From: Sabellastarte sp. h YS-2021
Taxonomy: Eukaryota; Annelida; Polychaeta; Sabellida; Sabellidae
Direction: 5' to 3'
DNA length: 64,000 nt
Assembly (NCBI GenBank): GCA_964017235.1
Contig: OZ024933.1
Location: 7,195,962-7,259,961 of the forward strand
Shown: positions 52,175 to 64,000 of the stretch, in pieces
How positions within the stretch are numbered: the stretch's first letter is position 1
Layout of the letters: each line of letters starts with the position of its first letter
The notes under the pieces: generated by a model
What the model was told of the DNA's origin: nothing
The model's input: the letters and a program-made list of their open reading frames with translations, nothing else
The model's database searches: none
Made by a program: the position numbers and the translations under genes

Positions 52175-54960
52175 ATGGCCTCTCCAGGACTTAAACGAGG
52201 CATTATCCAGCATTTTATAGCCAGTTTTTGAAGTTTTTCCTTCTTCTTGTCGTCGAGACGAGTCGTGGGTGGAAGCTCGTGTGTCGTTCCTGCAGCATTC
52301 CTTCTTCTAATCAAGCGTATATTTTCCACGATTCACCCTCCATTTAATTCTACTTAGTCGAGTAAACACGGAGTGTATGTCGACGAGAAGAAATTAGAAG
52401 GAAAGAAGAATGCATCGTCTGACGTCATCACTTCCAGCTTATGCTGGTCACGTGACACAGACCTGGTCACGTGATACGCATTCAACTATGGAGGTCACGT
52501 GATGCGCTTTTAACAATGGAGGAATCGTGTTTTTCAACAGAAGTTTTCATCAGAAGAAGACGACCATTTATAAATCAACACCCATTTTTAACTGGCAAGA
52601 AGAAATCCAGCAACTAGTCTGTTGGTGTGAGGAAATTAGATGACATTTGGTCACAGCAATCTGGGTGTTTTTGAAGTGCCGGTCATGTGACTTCACAGAT
52701 CTCCATACACGACCGGCAAGGCTAGCAGAAGAAATTGTGGCTCCACAGATCCCCAAGTGTGACCGGTTCAGCTAGCAAGAAGAAGATGACCCCTTGTGCT
52801 GAATTTTACCGGTACCAGCTCTGCTCAGACTACCGGTGGGGTCTCCAGCTAGCCCTCTCCCCCCCTTTTGACCCTACCTTGGTACGGGTACTGGGGCAGG
52901 TTGAGAGTAAGAAGATCTACCAACCGGTTACAGAGGATGGGCCTACCGGGAACCGGTTATAAAAGTTGCTCCAGCTAGCTATCCAGGCCACTGAGTTGAT
53001 GCTGCCTACAATACCGGTTACAGAGCCCACACACTAGGTGCCGGCTACACAGCCTTCTTTGACCAGTGTGCTTTCCATGGGCTGGTTACAGAGCCCACCA
53101 GACCGGTTTACAGGCAGAAAATACAGGTGAATTAGCCAGACTGACCCTGGGCTCTTCAAGAATCTGGTTACAGAGAATTTACCGGTTACAGAGAGATCTG
53201 CTGCTCCCACCATCCCAGTGCTGACAGCAGGCTCACTGGTTACAGAGTTTACCGGTTACAGAGAGAATTTTCCGGTTACAGAGAGATCTGCTGCTCCCAC
53301 CACCCCAGTGCTGACAGCAGGCTCACTGGTTACAGAGTTTACCGGTTACAGAGAGAATTTACCGGTTACAGAGAGATCTGCTGCTCCCACTATCCCAGTG
53401 CTGACAGCAGGCTCACTGGTTACAGAGTTTACCGGTTACCAGTTACTGAGATATCTGCTGCTCCCACCATCCCAGTGCTGACAGCAGACTCACCGGTTAC
53501 AGAGAAATCAGTTGTTCCCATGGGCAGAAGGCAACTTAAGTCAACAAGTCCATTGAGGACAACAGGGTCACCAGTTACAGAGATTTGCCAGTGACAGTCA
53601 GATAGACAGGAAGTTCTTCAGTAAATTGCCTCAACCAACTGGTTACAGAACCGACCGACCGGGTTCTGGCTTACACAACCATGGACCAGTAGCTTCATAC
53701 CAAGCCGGTTACAGAGTCTACTGGTCTGGCTTATAGACAGAGAAATTCCGGTGAAGAAACCTGAAACTGGAACACCAGCTTACCGGATTGACAGATCCAC
53801 CAAGTGATCAAATTATGATACAGACCTGTGGCTGTCTGAATTCTTGGTTACAGAGAAGCACCAGTTTACCGGTTCTTTACCAGTTAAGTGGCTTACCGGT
53901 TAAAACCTGAAAGAAAACCTGAAGATTCCACCATTACAGACAGGAAAAGGCAGTTCTTTCAGATAAGCCTACCCCTGCTGAGACATAGTCGCCCAGTTCT
54001 GCCAGCTCAAATGAGTTTTTTCGCAGAACTGTGGATCCACCAGGAACCGGTTACAGAGCATTGCTTAACCTATAACCGGTTAGGCCCTGGTACTGGGCAG
54101 GCCCACAGGACTGGCTAACAGACCAGCAAAAGTGTTTAAAGGGTCCAAATGGCCATCTTAGACCAACCAGTTGCTGCCTGAGGAATCTGGTTACAGAGAA
54201 ATTCTTAGACCAGTCACTCGTCCTGGTGAGATGGCTGTCTCAACCTGCCGGACCAGTCAGCCAGCCTACTGTCAGGACCTCCTAGCTGGTTCAAGTGACT
54301 AGATATAAAAAAAAAAAAAAAAAATTCTTGTACAACTACCTGTCGGCCTTATCAGATCCACACCAGCCAGTTACTCTTGCCAGTGAGATGCGGAACTCAA
54401 CCAGACTGGTTAGACTACTGCCAACAAGAAGTCTGCTGTACCAGTTATTCTAGAGGTTCATCAGTTTTTGTTGCTAGTTCCAGTGAGATACCATTGATCC
54501 AGCCTCCGAATCTGGCAAACCCAGCTTGCCTTTTACCCAGCTTGTGACCAGTGTCAGCTGACACCAGGGGCCTGAGTTTGCAAACTCAAGCTTTCCCTCA
54601 AGATTACAACCCTTTTCCGGTTTGTTTCACAGCTCAGACAATGTGAAATTTATCTGTTAATCGGACCGGAGGTCACAGTGTTCATAAATGTATTTCTACA
54701 GTGGGGTTCTGTGGAAATGACCTTAGGTCACAGATCCCCTTTGGATGGTTTCCTACTGTGTGGATCAGTGGACCTGTCGCCAGTGTTGACACTGGTATTT
54801 TTGCACCAACCTGCCTGTTCAAACTTGGGCCGCCCTAGGGGCCAGCCCCAAGTTTTATATGAACCTCCCAGGAAGGCTACACCCTCCCCTTCCGGAAACA
54901 ACCAGTTTGACCAGTTCTCCAGGCAGGTTTTTGTTTCAGTATCCTAAATGATTCAGATGG
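52175..54960 (+). pseudogene. gag stub and repeat-rich cargo of E1
   Basis: ATG 52175 opens MASPGLKRGIIQHFIASF, matching the first 18 residues of DIRS gag (MATPGQRKG...HIMASF), then TGA. The following 2.5 kb has no gag similarity. It contains three TCACGTGA boxes (52440-52510), then more than twenty copies or near copies of ACCGGTTACAGAG. Among them are about three tandem units of roughly 117 bp at about 53180-53490 (GTGCTGACAGCAGGCTCACT). From about 54780 it meets decayed RT N-terminal sequence. Short frames here look accidental. Confidence 0.75.
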
Positions 54961-55059
54961 AATTTCAGGAACCACAGGAACCTCTCTTCAGCCAGAGGAG
55001 TGGCTAACCTCAAGGTGCATACTCCCTCGCCCCTTTCAACCAACAAGGAAATGCCAGTT

Positions 55060-57265
55060 CCCACCAAACTGGTCTCCAACGTACACAATCTCTAGTAGCT
55101 TTGTGTCAGGAGAAAGTTTGAATGGTATCATGGAAAATTAGAACTGGACCTCGAGCAAGCCTTCGACTTGAGAGGCTACCAGTTCAGCCGGAAAGAGGGC
55201 AAGGTGAGACCCACCCTAGAGCATTTGCAGACGTTATCTGCAATCCAGAAACTTCTCTCTGGACAAACATGCCCGGTCCAGCGGCTCATGCCCCTGATAG
55301 CATTACTGACAGCCATAGCAAAGCCCGTCCACATAGGTGGCCTTCCTTATCAGGCCGATACAGTGGCACTTGATAAAAAAGCTGGAGAGTACCTGAATCA
55401 CCAAAAGGTGATCCCAGTTCACTCCACCCTCAGTTAAAATGGTGGCTGCAGGAAGACCATGTGCTTCAAGGTCAAGCATTACACCTATTGAATATGCTCT
55501 GCAAATCCTTATAGGTGCATTAAGAAGGGTGGGGTGCTCACTTAAGGGAACACGCTGCAAGGGGAACCTGACCCCTTCCGAAGCAAGTTACACTTTAATA
55601 TCTGGAATTAAAGGTGGTCTTTTGGCCCTAAAGAGTTCCAAAACCTGTGCTTGAACAATATTGCTGTTGTAGCTACAGACAACCCCATGGTGGTTTTCTG
55701 TATAAAGGGGGGGATGAAATCCGACCCTCTTTAGGCCCTCTTGTGGAGAATTCTGACCTGGTGTACCAAACACAGGTGACTCTGAACCCGACACATCCAC
55801 AGCCGGCTATCCAGGCTATCCAGGCTAGGACAGACCATTCAAACAAAATGGTCCCTCCATCCAGAGGTATTCAAGCAATATGCTCCCGGTGGCAGCATCC
55901 TCAAGTGGACCTGTTTGCCACCAGGTTCAATAACTACATCTCTGTCTCACCAGTTCCAGATCCACAAGCCTGGGCAGTAGATGCCCTCAGTCTACCTTGG
56001 GAGGATCTGGACCCATATGCCTTCCCACCAGTAGCTATCTTGGGCAAAGTGGTGGGAAAGTTGCAAGACCACCCGTGCAACAAACTCATTCTGATTGCAC
56101 CAGGGTGGTCCAACACGCCTTGGTTCTGGGACCTGGTAACCATGTCCAGTCAGATCCCACTGTGTATGCACTTTCTGCCTGACCTTTGATTCAGCTACTC
56201 AACCAGACCCTTCACAGGAACCTGGTAAATCTGAATCTACATGCCTGGCCCCTAGAGCCCCAGCTACCAAGGAAGCAGGGCTTCCCTGGGGCAGTGGCAG
56301 CTCGAATTGAGGCTCCTCAAGAGGATTAACCAGATCAGTCTATGAGGCAAAGTGGACCATATGTTTTACAAGTGGTACCTCAGTAATCAGGTGGACTTCT
56401 GGGCACCACCTTTTTAAAAGCCATAGCTGACTTCCTTCTGTACCTTTTTTCAAGACAGGAAGTTACAGCCGGGCACCATTGATGGCTATAGACCAGCCAT
56501 TGTTTACAATTGGGAAATTTGCCCATTAATGTCAGCAAGATGAAAATCTCACTCATCTGGATAGTCCACAGAGACAGATCCAAGGGAAGAGGGGCATCCT
56601 CTCTTGGAACCTTTCCCTGGTTCTCCAGCTAACAAGGCTCCTTTTGAACCCTTTAAGGAGGCCTCCCTGAAGCACTTGACTATCAAGACTGTCTTCCTGT
56701 TGGCCTTGGGTTCAGGCAAGCGAAGAGTGAGATCCATGCTTGGCTGCATAACAACCTCAGACACCAGACTGGTCCATGGTGTCTTTCTAGCCCTCAGCCA
56801 GCCTCCCTCCCAAGAATCAGCTGGCCAAAGAGAGTCCAGACAGTGTGGCCCCTTGGTTAATGCAGCCCTGATCCCCACTCTGGATAAGTCACAGGTCCTT
56901 GTGTCCAGTCAGAGCCCTGTGTTACCATCTTGGGCATAACAAGGAGCTGGTCATTGTCTCCTTCCAAGAAAGGTTTCGACAAGGACATCTCTTCTGCCAC
57001 CATCTCGTGGATCAAGCTACTGTGATCCTATGCTATGAGCTCTCTGACCAGCAAGCCCTCACCTTACATCAGGTCAAAGCCCATGATGTTAGGGCCTTTG
57101 CTGCTTCTAAGGCATCCCAGTCAGGAGTCTCCTTAGAACAGTCCTCTCAGCCTTCCACTGTAAGTTATATATCACCTTCACACAGTTCTGAAGGATGTGG
57201 CTAGGGCTGATTTAGAGCCTCTTTACTTGGGCCTAGTAGTGGCTGCTCAGCAGATCCACAAATAG
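55060..57265 (+). pseudogene. RT/RNase H/recombinase remnants of E1
   Basis: Starts in RT just past the active site (LELDLEQAF, GYQFS, about 55140-55190), so YLDD is absent. Remnants: LQILIGAL (FTDAS region, about 55500), PQVDLFATRFN (about 55905), GWSNTPWFWDL (about 56105) and the recombinase blocks LALGSGKRR (about 56705) and HDVRAFAASK (about 57085). Many indels. The downstream region has TGTACATA (57290) and TGTAAATA (57302) and a G run near 57412-57428. Confidence 0.85.
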
Positions 57266-57590
57266 CCCTTATATTGAGATTTGTATACATGTACATATAC
57301 ATGTAAATAGCTCAGGAATCTAATTGACATGCTTCCTTCGGGAGGTTTATTTGCCTTCTGGGACTGAACTCATCCCTCTCTTCCCCTACCTCAGAGCAGG
57401 TCTGTAAAACGGGGGGGGGGGGGGGGGGCAATGCTGGTATAGCCCCGTCAACCGGGCTCTGGTAACCACCATGGACCTATAGGTCTCCTGACTAAGTCAG
57501 CCTAGACCGTAGGGTAAAATTTTGTTACCATTTATGAGTTCATTCTAAGTCCCTAGTAACTTACCCGCCGACCAAGCGGTAGTTATTCAG

Positions 57591-57685
57591 CAATTGTCCA
57601 TTGGATAGGATGTATTAACGCAATAAAATTGCAAATTTAATAAGTAAATTAAATTTTTATAAGTTAATACCCTATCCAATGGACA
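57591..57685 (+). repeat. Internal complementary region of E1
   Basis: Inverse of both E1 ends with CGCAATAAAATTGCAA at the joint. The same unit of E2 is at 63290-63376. Confidence 0.9.
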
Positions 57686-57746
57686 GGCAAGGCCCTCCCA
57701 ACCGACCCCGCTATCAGCTTACTAGGGGTCTAAACCTGTTTAGACA

Positions 57747-57960
57747 ACGAAAAAGATGAACTGACGTCACTCTGTCTAGACAGGAAGCAAGTATGATGCG
57801 CCACCTAGCGAATGCACACTACTGACCGGTCCTGCTGGTATTATATACAGGACGTCTTTTTCTGGCGTTTGGCGGGACCGGTCGGGCCGACCGGTAAAGC
57901 AATTGTCCATTGGATAGGGTATTAACTTATAAAAATTTAATTTACTTATTAAATTTGCAA
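57747..57960 (+). repeat. Right inverted terminal repeat of E1
   Basis: Inverse of 51860-52060 plus the AT-rich right tail; E2 leader sequence (TTGTGTTTCTTACATATC) follows at once. Confidence 0.9.
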
Positions 57961-60430
57961 TATTGTGTTTCTTACATATCAGTGCGTCTCCAGGACTTAA
58001 TCAAGGTATTATCCAGTTTTTTATAACCAGTTTTGAAGAATTTCTGTGTACTTGTCGTCGAGAAGAAGTCGTGGGTGAGAGGTCGTGTGTCGTCCCTGCA
58101 GCATTCCTTTTGCTGTTCAGAAGAGCACGATTCACCCTCCATTTATTTCTACATTGTCGAGTAATACTGCGTGTATGTCGACGAGAAGAAATTAGAAGAA
58201 AAGAAGAATGCATCGTCTGACGTCATCACTTCCAGCTTAAGCTTGTCACGTGACACGGACCTGGTCACATGATACGCAGTCAACAATGGAGGAATCGTGT
58301 TTTCAACAGAAATCTTTTGTGAAGACGACCATTTATTATTCAACACCCACTTTAACTGGCAAGAAGAAATCCAGCAAACTCGTCTGTTGGCTTGAAGAAA
58401 TTAGATGACAAGTGGTTACAGAAGTCTGTGATTTTTTGCCGGTGCCGGTCATGTGACTTCACAGATCTCAACACAACTACCGGCAAGCAGATCCCCAAGC
58501 GTGACTGGTTCAGCTGACAAGAAGTGACGAGTTGTCACTGGTACCAGTTCTGTTCAGACTACCGGTGTGGACCCCTAGTGATGAATTTTGCCGGTACCAG
58601 TCTGTTCAGACTGCCGGTGGGGTCCCCAGCTAGCTAGCAAGAAGTGTTGGTGCTGTTCCTGTGGTCTCCAGCTAGCCCTCTCCCCCCCCTTTGACCCTAT
58701 CTTGGTACGAGTACTGGGGCAGGTTGAGAGTAAGAAGATCCACTGAACTGGTTACAGAGGATGGACCTACTGGGAACCGGTTATAGCAGTTGTTCCAGCT
58801 AGCTGTCTGGACGACTGAGGTCATGCTGCCTACCATGCCGGTGACAGAGCCTAATACAGTCTTCATTGACCAGTGTGCTTCCCCTTAGCCAGTTACAGAG
58901 CCCACCAAACCGGTTTACAGGCAGTAACACAGGTGGATTAGACCAAGAATTTGCCGGTTACAGAGAAACCTGCTGGTCCCACTTTTCCAGTGCTGACAGC
59001 AGGCTCACCGGTTACAGAGTTTACCGGTTACAGGGAGTTTACCGGTCACAGAGAGATCTGCTGGTCCCACTTTTCCAGTGCTGACAGCAGGCCCACCGGT
59101 TACAGAGTTTACTGGTCACAGAGAGATCTGCTGGTCCCACCTTTCCAGTGCTGACAGCAGGCTCACCGGTTGCAGAGTTTACCGGTTACAGGGAATTTAC
59201 CAATGACAGAGAAATCTGCTGGTCCCACCATCCAGTGCTGAATCCAGTCTCACTAGTTACAGAGAACTCTGTTGTTTTCCCATCATTATGGGCAGAAGGC
59301 AACTTCAATCAACAGGGCCACCGGTTACAGAGAATTGCTGGTGACAGTCATATACAGGAAGTTTTTCAGTTAAATTACCTCAACCAGCCGGTTACAGAAC
59401 CTGCCGAGCGGGTTCCAGCTCACACAACCTCCATGACCCAGTGGCTTCATACCAAGCCAGTTACAGAGTCTACTGGTCTGGCTTATAGGCAGAGAAATAC
59501 CGGTGAAGTAACTGGATTGAAACTGGAACACCAGGCTATCGGACCTTCCAAGTGATCAGATAATGATACAGACCTGTGGCTGTCTGAATTCTTTGTTATA
59601 GAGAAGCACCAGCTTACCGGTTTTACCAGTTAAGTGGCTTTCCAGTTACTGAGAGGCGTTTCGTTTCAGAGAAAACTTTCTGATTCCACCTTTTTGGACA
59701 GGAAGAGGGTAGTTTTTTTCATATAAGTCTACCCTTGCTGATATGCAGCCGCCCAGTTCTGCCATCTCAAATGAGTTTTCGCAGAACTATAGAGCCACCA
59801 GGAACCAGTTACAGAGCTTTGTGTCACCTATAACCGGTTGGGCCCTGGTACTAGGCAGGTTCACAGGACTGGCTAACAGACCAGCAGAAGCCTTTTACGG
59901 GTTCAAATGGCCATCTTAGACCAACCCGTTGCTGCCTGAGAAAGCTGGTTACAGTCCTGGTGAGATGACAGTGTCCTTTCCAACTACCTGTCAGTTTGCA
60001 ATTTACCCAGCTCGTGACCAGTATCAGCTGTCACCAGGGGCCTGAATTTGCAGCTCAAGCTTCCCCTCAAGATTACAACCCATTTGCCAGTTTTTTCACA
60101 ACTCAGGCAATGGAAAATTTATCTGTAAATCAGACCAGGGATCACAGTTCTCATAATGGCGATTGGTGTTTCCCACAGTGGGCTTGTGTGGAAATGACCT
60201 TAGGTCGCAGATCCTCTTTGGATGGGTTCCTTCTGTGTGGAGCAGTGAACCAACCTGTCACCAGTGTTTGACACTGTGGTGTTGCCCAAAACTTGCCTGT
60301 TCAATCTTGGGCCGCCCTAGGGTCCCACCCTAAGTTTTATATGCAGGAAGGCTATACCCTTCCCTTCCAGAAACGACCAGTTTTGACCAAGTCTCCAGGC
60401 AGGAGAGTTTGCTTAGTACCCTAAATGATC
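57961..60430 (+). pseudogene. Leader, gag stub and repeat cargo of E2
   Basis: Homologous to 52160-54960. The gag ATG has become GTG. TCACGTGA and a TCACATGA variant lie at about 58244-58270. Repeats of ACCGGTTACAGAG and about four units with TGCTGACAGCAGG lie at about 58985-59240. Shared cargo in both copies shows it was there before either inserted. Confidence 0.75.
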
Positions 60431-62960
60431 CAGATGGAATTTCAGGATCCACATAATCCTCTCTTCAGTCAAGGAGTGTCTAACCTCAAGGTTGCCTACT
60501 CCCTCACCCCATTCAACCAATGAGGAAGTGCCAGAATTTGCTCATCCAGGGCCTTCCCTGCCAATTCAAGCACCCCGCCTGGTTTGTTTTTCACGGTACA
60601 TGGGGGGTGTCCTCTCGGTGGTGACGAGGTCTAACTATGACATTACTAAATACATGTACCACAATCCACCAGCATGACTGATTGGTCAAGGACAGTTCCC
60701 ACCAAACCTTTCTCCAACATACACAGGGGGCCACGGTGGCAGAGTGGGGCCGGGGTTCGATCCCCATCATGGCCTTAAGTGGGAAAGCTGGTAGTTGCTT
60801 GCCGTTGGTCGGCAGTTTACAGTACAGAACCCTAGCGAACTATATGTACTGGTTTCCTCTGCCCTTCCAACTACCCGTCGTGATATGACCTGTACAGTGT
60901 TGAAAGCGACGTAAAACCCCAAATAAACAATAAACAAATCCAACATACACAGTCTCTAGAAGCTCTGTGTCAGGAGTAAGTTTTGAATGTTATCATGGAA
61001 ATTAGAACTGGACCTCGAACAAGCCTTCAACTTGGTAGGCCACCAGTTCAGCCTGAAAGAGGGCAAGGTGAGGTCAGCCCTAGAGCATTTGCAGATATTA
61101 TCTGCAATCCAGGAACTTTCTCCAGACTGACATGCCCAGTCCTGCGGCTGATGCATCGAATAACATTACTGACAGCCATGGCAAAACATGCCCACATAGG
61201 TGGCCTCCCTCATCAGGCCGATACAGTGGCACTTGATGAACATCTGAAGAATACCTGATTCACTAGAAAAGGTGATCCCAGTTCAGGAATTAAAGCCCTT
61301 CTTTTGGCCCTAAAGGAGTTTCAAAGCCTCTGCTTGAACAATATTGCGGTCGTGGCTACAGACAACCCCCTGGTGGGGGTCTGTATTAAAGGGGGAATGA
61401 AATCAGACCCTCTTTGTGCCCTCTTGTGGAGAATCCTGACCTGGTGTACCAGAAACAGGTGACTTGCAGCCTGACACATCCACGGCCAGCCGAATGTGAT
61501 AGCAGACAAGCTACCCAGGCTAGGATAGACCATTCAAAGAGAATGGTTCCTCCATCCAAGGTTTTCATGCAACTTTCGGTTGCACCAGCCTCAAGTGGAC
61601 CTGTTTGCCACCAGGTTCAACAGCAACTATATCTCTCTCTGTCTCACCAGTTCCGGAGCCACAAGCCCAGACAGTAGATGCCCTCAGTCTACCTTGGGAG
61701 GATCTGGACTCGTGTGTTTTCCCACCTGCAGCCATCGTGGGCAATGGTGGGAAAGTTGCAGGTCCACCCATGCAACAGACTTATACTGATTGCACCAGGG
61801 TGGTCCAACATGCCTTGGTTTTGGGACCTGGTGACCATGTCAAGTTAGATCCCACTGTGTCTGCATTTTCTGCCTGACCTTGGACTTTGACCTTGGCTAT
61901 TCAACCAGACCCTTCACAGGAACCTGGTAAACCTGAATCTACATGCCTGGTCCTTAGGGCCACAGTTTCAAGGAAGCAGGGCTTCCCCGAGGTAGCGGCA
62001 GCTCGAATCGAGGCTCACCAAGAGAATCAACCAGATCAGTATATGAAGCAAGTGGACCATATGTTTTACAATGTGGTACCACAGTAATCAGGTGGTCTTC
62101 AGGACACCACCTCTAAAACCCATAGTTGACTTCCCTCTTTTTCAAGACAGGAAGTTACAGCTGGGCACCATTGATGGCTCTAGACCAGCCTTTTCTGACA
62201 ATTGGGTAATTTCCCCTTCATTGTACACAAGAAAAATCTCGCTTATCCCCCGGATATTTTCCACAGCTACAGACCCAAGGGCAGAGAGGCATCCCCTCTT
62301 GGAACGTTTCCCCGGTTCTGCACCAGCTGACAAAGGTTCCTTTTGGAACCCCTTAAAGAGGCCTTCCCGACACACTTGACTTTCAAGATTGTCTCCCTGT
62401 TAGCCTTGGTTCAGGCAAGCGAAGGCTGAGATCCAGACACCAGTCAGACTGGTCCATGGTGTCTCTCTACCCCTCAATGAGACTTCCTTCCAAGAATCAA
62501 CTGGCCAAAGAGAGTTGAGACAGTGTGGCCCCATGGTTAATGCAGCCCTGGGCTCCACTCTGGATAAGTCACTGAGGGGTGACAGGTCCCTATGTCCAGT
62601 CTGTGCCCTACGTTTCCATCTGGGTAGGACCCAGAGCTTAAGCGGAACAAGGAACTGGTCTTGTCTCCCTCCAAGAAAGGTTTCGACAAGGGCATCTCTC
62701 CTGCCACCATCTCCTCATGGATCAAGCTACTGTGATCCTATACTATTAGCTCTGACCAGCAAGCCCTCACCTTACAACGAGTCAAGCCCATGATGTTAGG
62801 ACCTTTGCTGCTTCTAAGGCATTCCAGTCAGGAGTTTTCCTTAGAACAGTCTTCTCAGCCTGCCACTTAAGTCACATATCACCTTCACACAGTTCTTCTG
62901 AATGATGTGGTTAGAGCTGATTCAGAGGCTCCTTACTTGGGCCCAGTAGTTCCACAAATA
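60430..62960 (+). pseudogene. RT/RNase H/recombinase remnants of E2
   Basis: Parallel to E1 (LELDLEQAF start near 61005), again without the RT active site, and further eroded. The RNase H N-terminal part is deleted. WSNMPWFWDLV (about 61800) and an HDVR-like block (about 62790) are still seen. A SINE lies at 60727-60938; E1 has the empty site. Confidence 0.8.
60727..60938 (+). mobile_element. tRNA-derived SINE, copy 2
   Basis: Same family as 37546-37774, with a deletion between box A and box B. Target duplication TCCAACATACACAG at 60713-60726 and 60939-60952. Confidence 0.9.
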
Positions 62961-63289
62961 GCCCTTATATTGAGGAGATTGGTATACATGTACAGAGTGT
63001 AAATAGTTCATGAAACTAATTGACATGCTTCCTCTGGGAGGTTTGCTTTCGGGGACTGAACTCATCCCTCTCTTCTCCTACCTCAGAGCAGGTCTGTAAG
63101 AAAAGGGGGGGGGGGCAACGCTGGTATAGCCCCGGCAACCGGGCTCTGGTAACCACCATGGACCTATAGGTCTCCTGACTAAGTCAGCCTAGACCGTAGG
63201 TTAAAAAGTTTTGTTACCTTTTATGAGTTCACTACAAGTCCCTAGTAGCTTAACCGCCGATCAAGCGGTAGTTATTCAGCAATTGTCCA

Positions 63290-63653
63290 TTGGATAGGAT
63301 GTATTAACGCAATAAAATTGCAAATTTAATAGGTAAATTAAATTTTTATAAGTTAATACCCTATCCAGTGGACAGACAAGACCCTCCCAACCGACCCCGC
63401 TACCAGCTTACTAGGGGTCTAAATCTGTTTAGACAATGAAAAAGATGAACTGACGTCACTCTGTCTAGACAGGAAGCAAGTATGATGCGCCACCTAGCGA
63501 ATGCACACTACTGACCGGTCCTGCCGGTATTATATACAGGACGTCTTTTTCTGGCGTTTGGCGGGACCGGTCGGGCCGACCGGTAAAGCAATTGTCCATT
63601 GGATAAGGTATTAACTTATAAAAATTTAATTTACCTATTAAATTTGCAAATTT
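63290..63653 (+). repeat. Internal complementary region and right inverted repeat of E2
   Basis: 63290-63376 mirrors both ends. The right repeat 63437-63653 matches the inverse of 51600-51800 and ends TTGCAAATTT. Confidence 0.88.
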
Positions 63654-63978
63654 CGGGGTTTTATATCCCTCACAACAGCCAGCATGTTTGCAATTCCGGG
63701 ATTCCGAAAAAAGATGCATTTTAGTACTTCCCCAATCGAATACCGCTTACGAGAAATAAAGAAAGTCACAACAAAATAAAACAATTATGATCATAAACGC
63801 AATGAAATCTGCTAAAATACGAGATAAACTTTATAATTTCTTCAAATTTAAGGTTTGTTTCCATTGTATTAAGCTCTCTCGCCATTATACATGTTGGCAA
63901 GCGAGATCAGGGCTGTAAGTGTGCATTATCGCCCATTGCCACTGGACTCGAGAGTTGATTTTTTTATAGCTAATAATC
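63654..63978 (+). other. Non-coding sequence, no feature recognised
   Basis: AT-rich flank after E2. No frame or repeat I can support. Confidence 0.5.
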
Positions 63979-64000
63979 GGGCCACGGTGGCAGAGTGGTA
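63979..64000 (+). mobile_element. tRNA-derived SINE, copy 3, cut by window end
   Basis: GGGCCACGGTGGCAGAGTGG is the SINE head with box A. The rest lies beyond the window. Confidence 0.8.

Larger units (their letters stand above)
51860..57960 (+). mobile_element. DIRS-derived non-autonomous element E1 (inner), complete ends
   Basis: It starts TTTTATTGCG and ends TTGCAA, with both repeats and an internal complementary region. The ends are nearly identical to those of B, so a B-like recombinase could have moved it in trans. It carries no gag beyond about 18 codons and no RT active site. Confidence 0.9.
51600..63653 (+). mobile_element. DIRS-derived non-autonomous element E2 (outer), split by E1
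   Basis: The left repeat and leader (51600-51859) are followed by inserted element E1 and then by the rest of the E2 body from 57961 to the right end at 63653. The joint is in the 5' leader: E1's own uninterrupted leader reads through the same point at about 52160. The body has a gag start remnant, a repeat-rich cargo, pol remnants, an internal complementary region (63290-63376) and the right repeat (63437-63653). Confidence 0.88.

Noticed and set aside
53218-53481. Repetitive protein frame (LTAGSLVTEFTGY repeats) in the E cargo
   Set aside because: It arises from tandem DNA repeats, is not kept in frame in E2 and has no start context; treated as cargo repeat.

Overview
The window is eukaryotic, from an AT-rich, intron-containing and repeat-swollen metazoan genome. 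A bivalve mollusc is my best guess, inferred from the tRNA-headed SINE, the satellite-carrying Helentron or 'pearl'-like elements and the load of DIRS retrotransposons. No sequence here proves the species.

Two layers can be separated. The old layer is one plus-strand host gene for a single-pass immunoglobulin-superfamily membrane protein. Seven of its exons lie at 10120-10357, 10685-10864, 12489-12626, 19659-19682, 27078-27173, 43309-43372 and 45931-45967 (stop). All splice phases agree. The 5' exons lie upstream of the window or inside the part disrupted by transposons. About 260 codons are spread over 36 kb.

The second layer is mobile DNA, almost all of it DIRS-type tyrosine-recombinase retrotransposons on the plus strand, the same sense as the gene. 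Element A (1-6021, 5' end outside) has open gag, RT/RNase H and recombinase frames. It is inserted into the gag end of an older element, A2 (6022-9970). Element B (13257-19623) ends 35 bp before a host exon. Elements C (27683-33495) and D (33532-40128) lie side by side in one intron. Element E1 (51860-57960) is nested inside its sister E2 (51600-51859 plus 57961-63653). Both E copies have lost gag after about 18 codons and carry a block of ACCGGTTACAGAG-type repeats in its place. Each element has inverted terminal repeats, and most have an internal complementary region that mirrors both outer ends. Decayed DIRS pieces lie at 11190-11268, 21540-26985 and 43480-43855.

The remaining DNA is mainly non-autonomous elements built on one plan: a palindrome at a T5 run, a tandem satellite array, an inverted copy of the palindrome arm, and a small terminal hairpin. 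They lie at 11417-12324, 20254-20850, 21597-22255, 23616-26857, 42675-42897, 43861-45612 and 46056-50650. There are also a Harbinger-like MITE, a longer TIR element and three SINE copies.

The most interesting signal is the gag/pol junction. All five DIRS elements in which it can be read place RT in the +1 frame behind a gag stop of the form UGA-C. In A, B and D the stop is followed by CAA UUA, the tobamovirus-type readthrough context. In A and B the in-frame continuation is open for over 1,000 codons, through a Cys-rich block and the entire RT/RNase H overlap, into the tyrosine recombinase. One stop codon could therefore serve both RT (+1 shift) and recombinase (readthrough).
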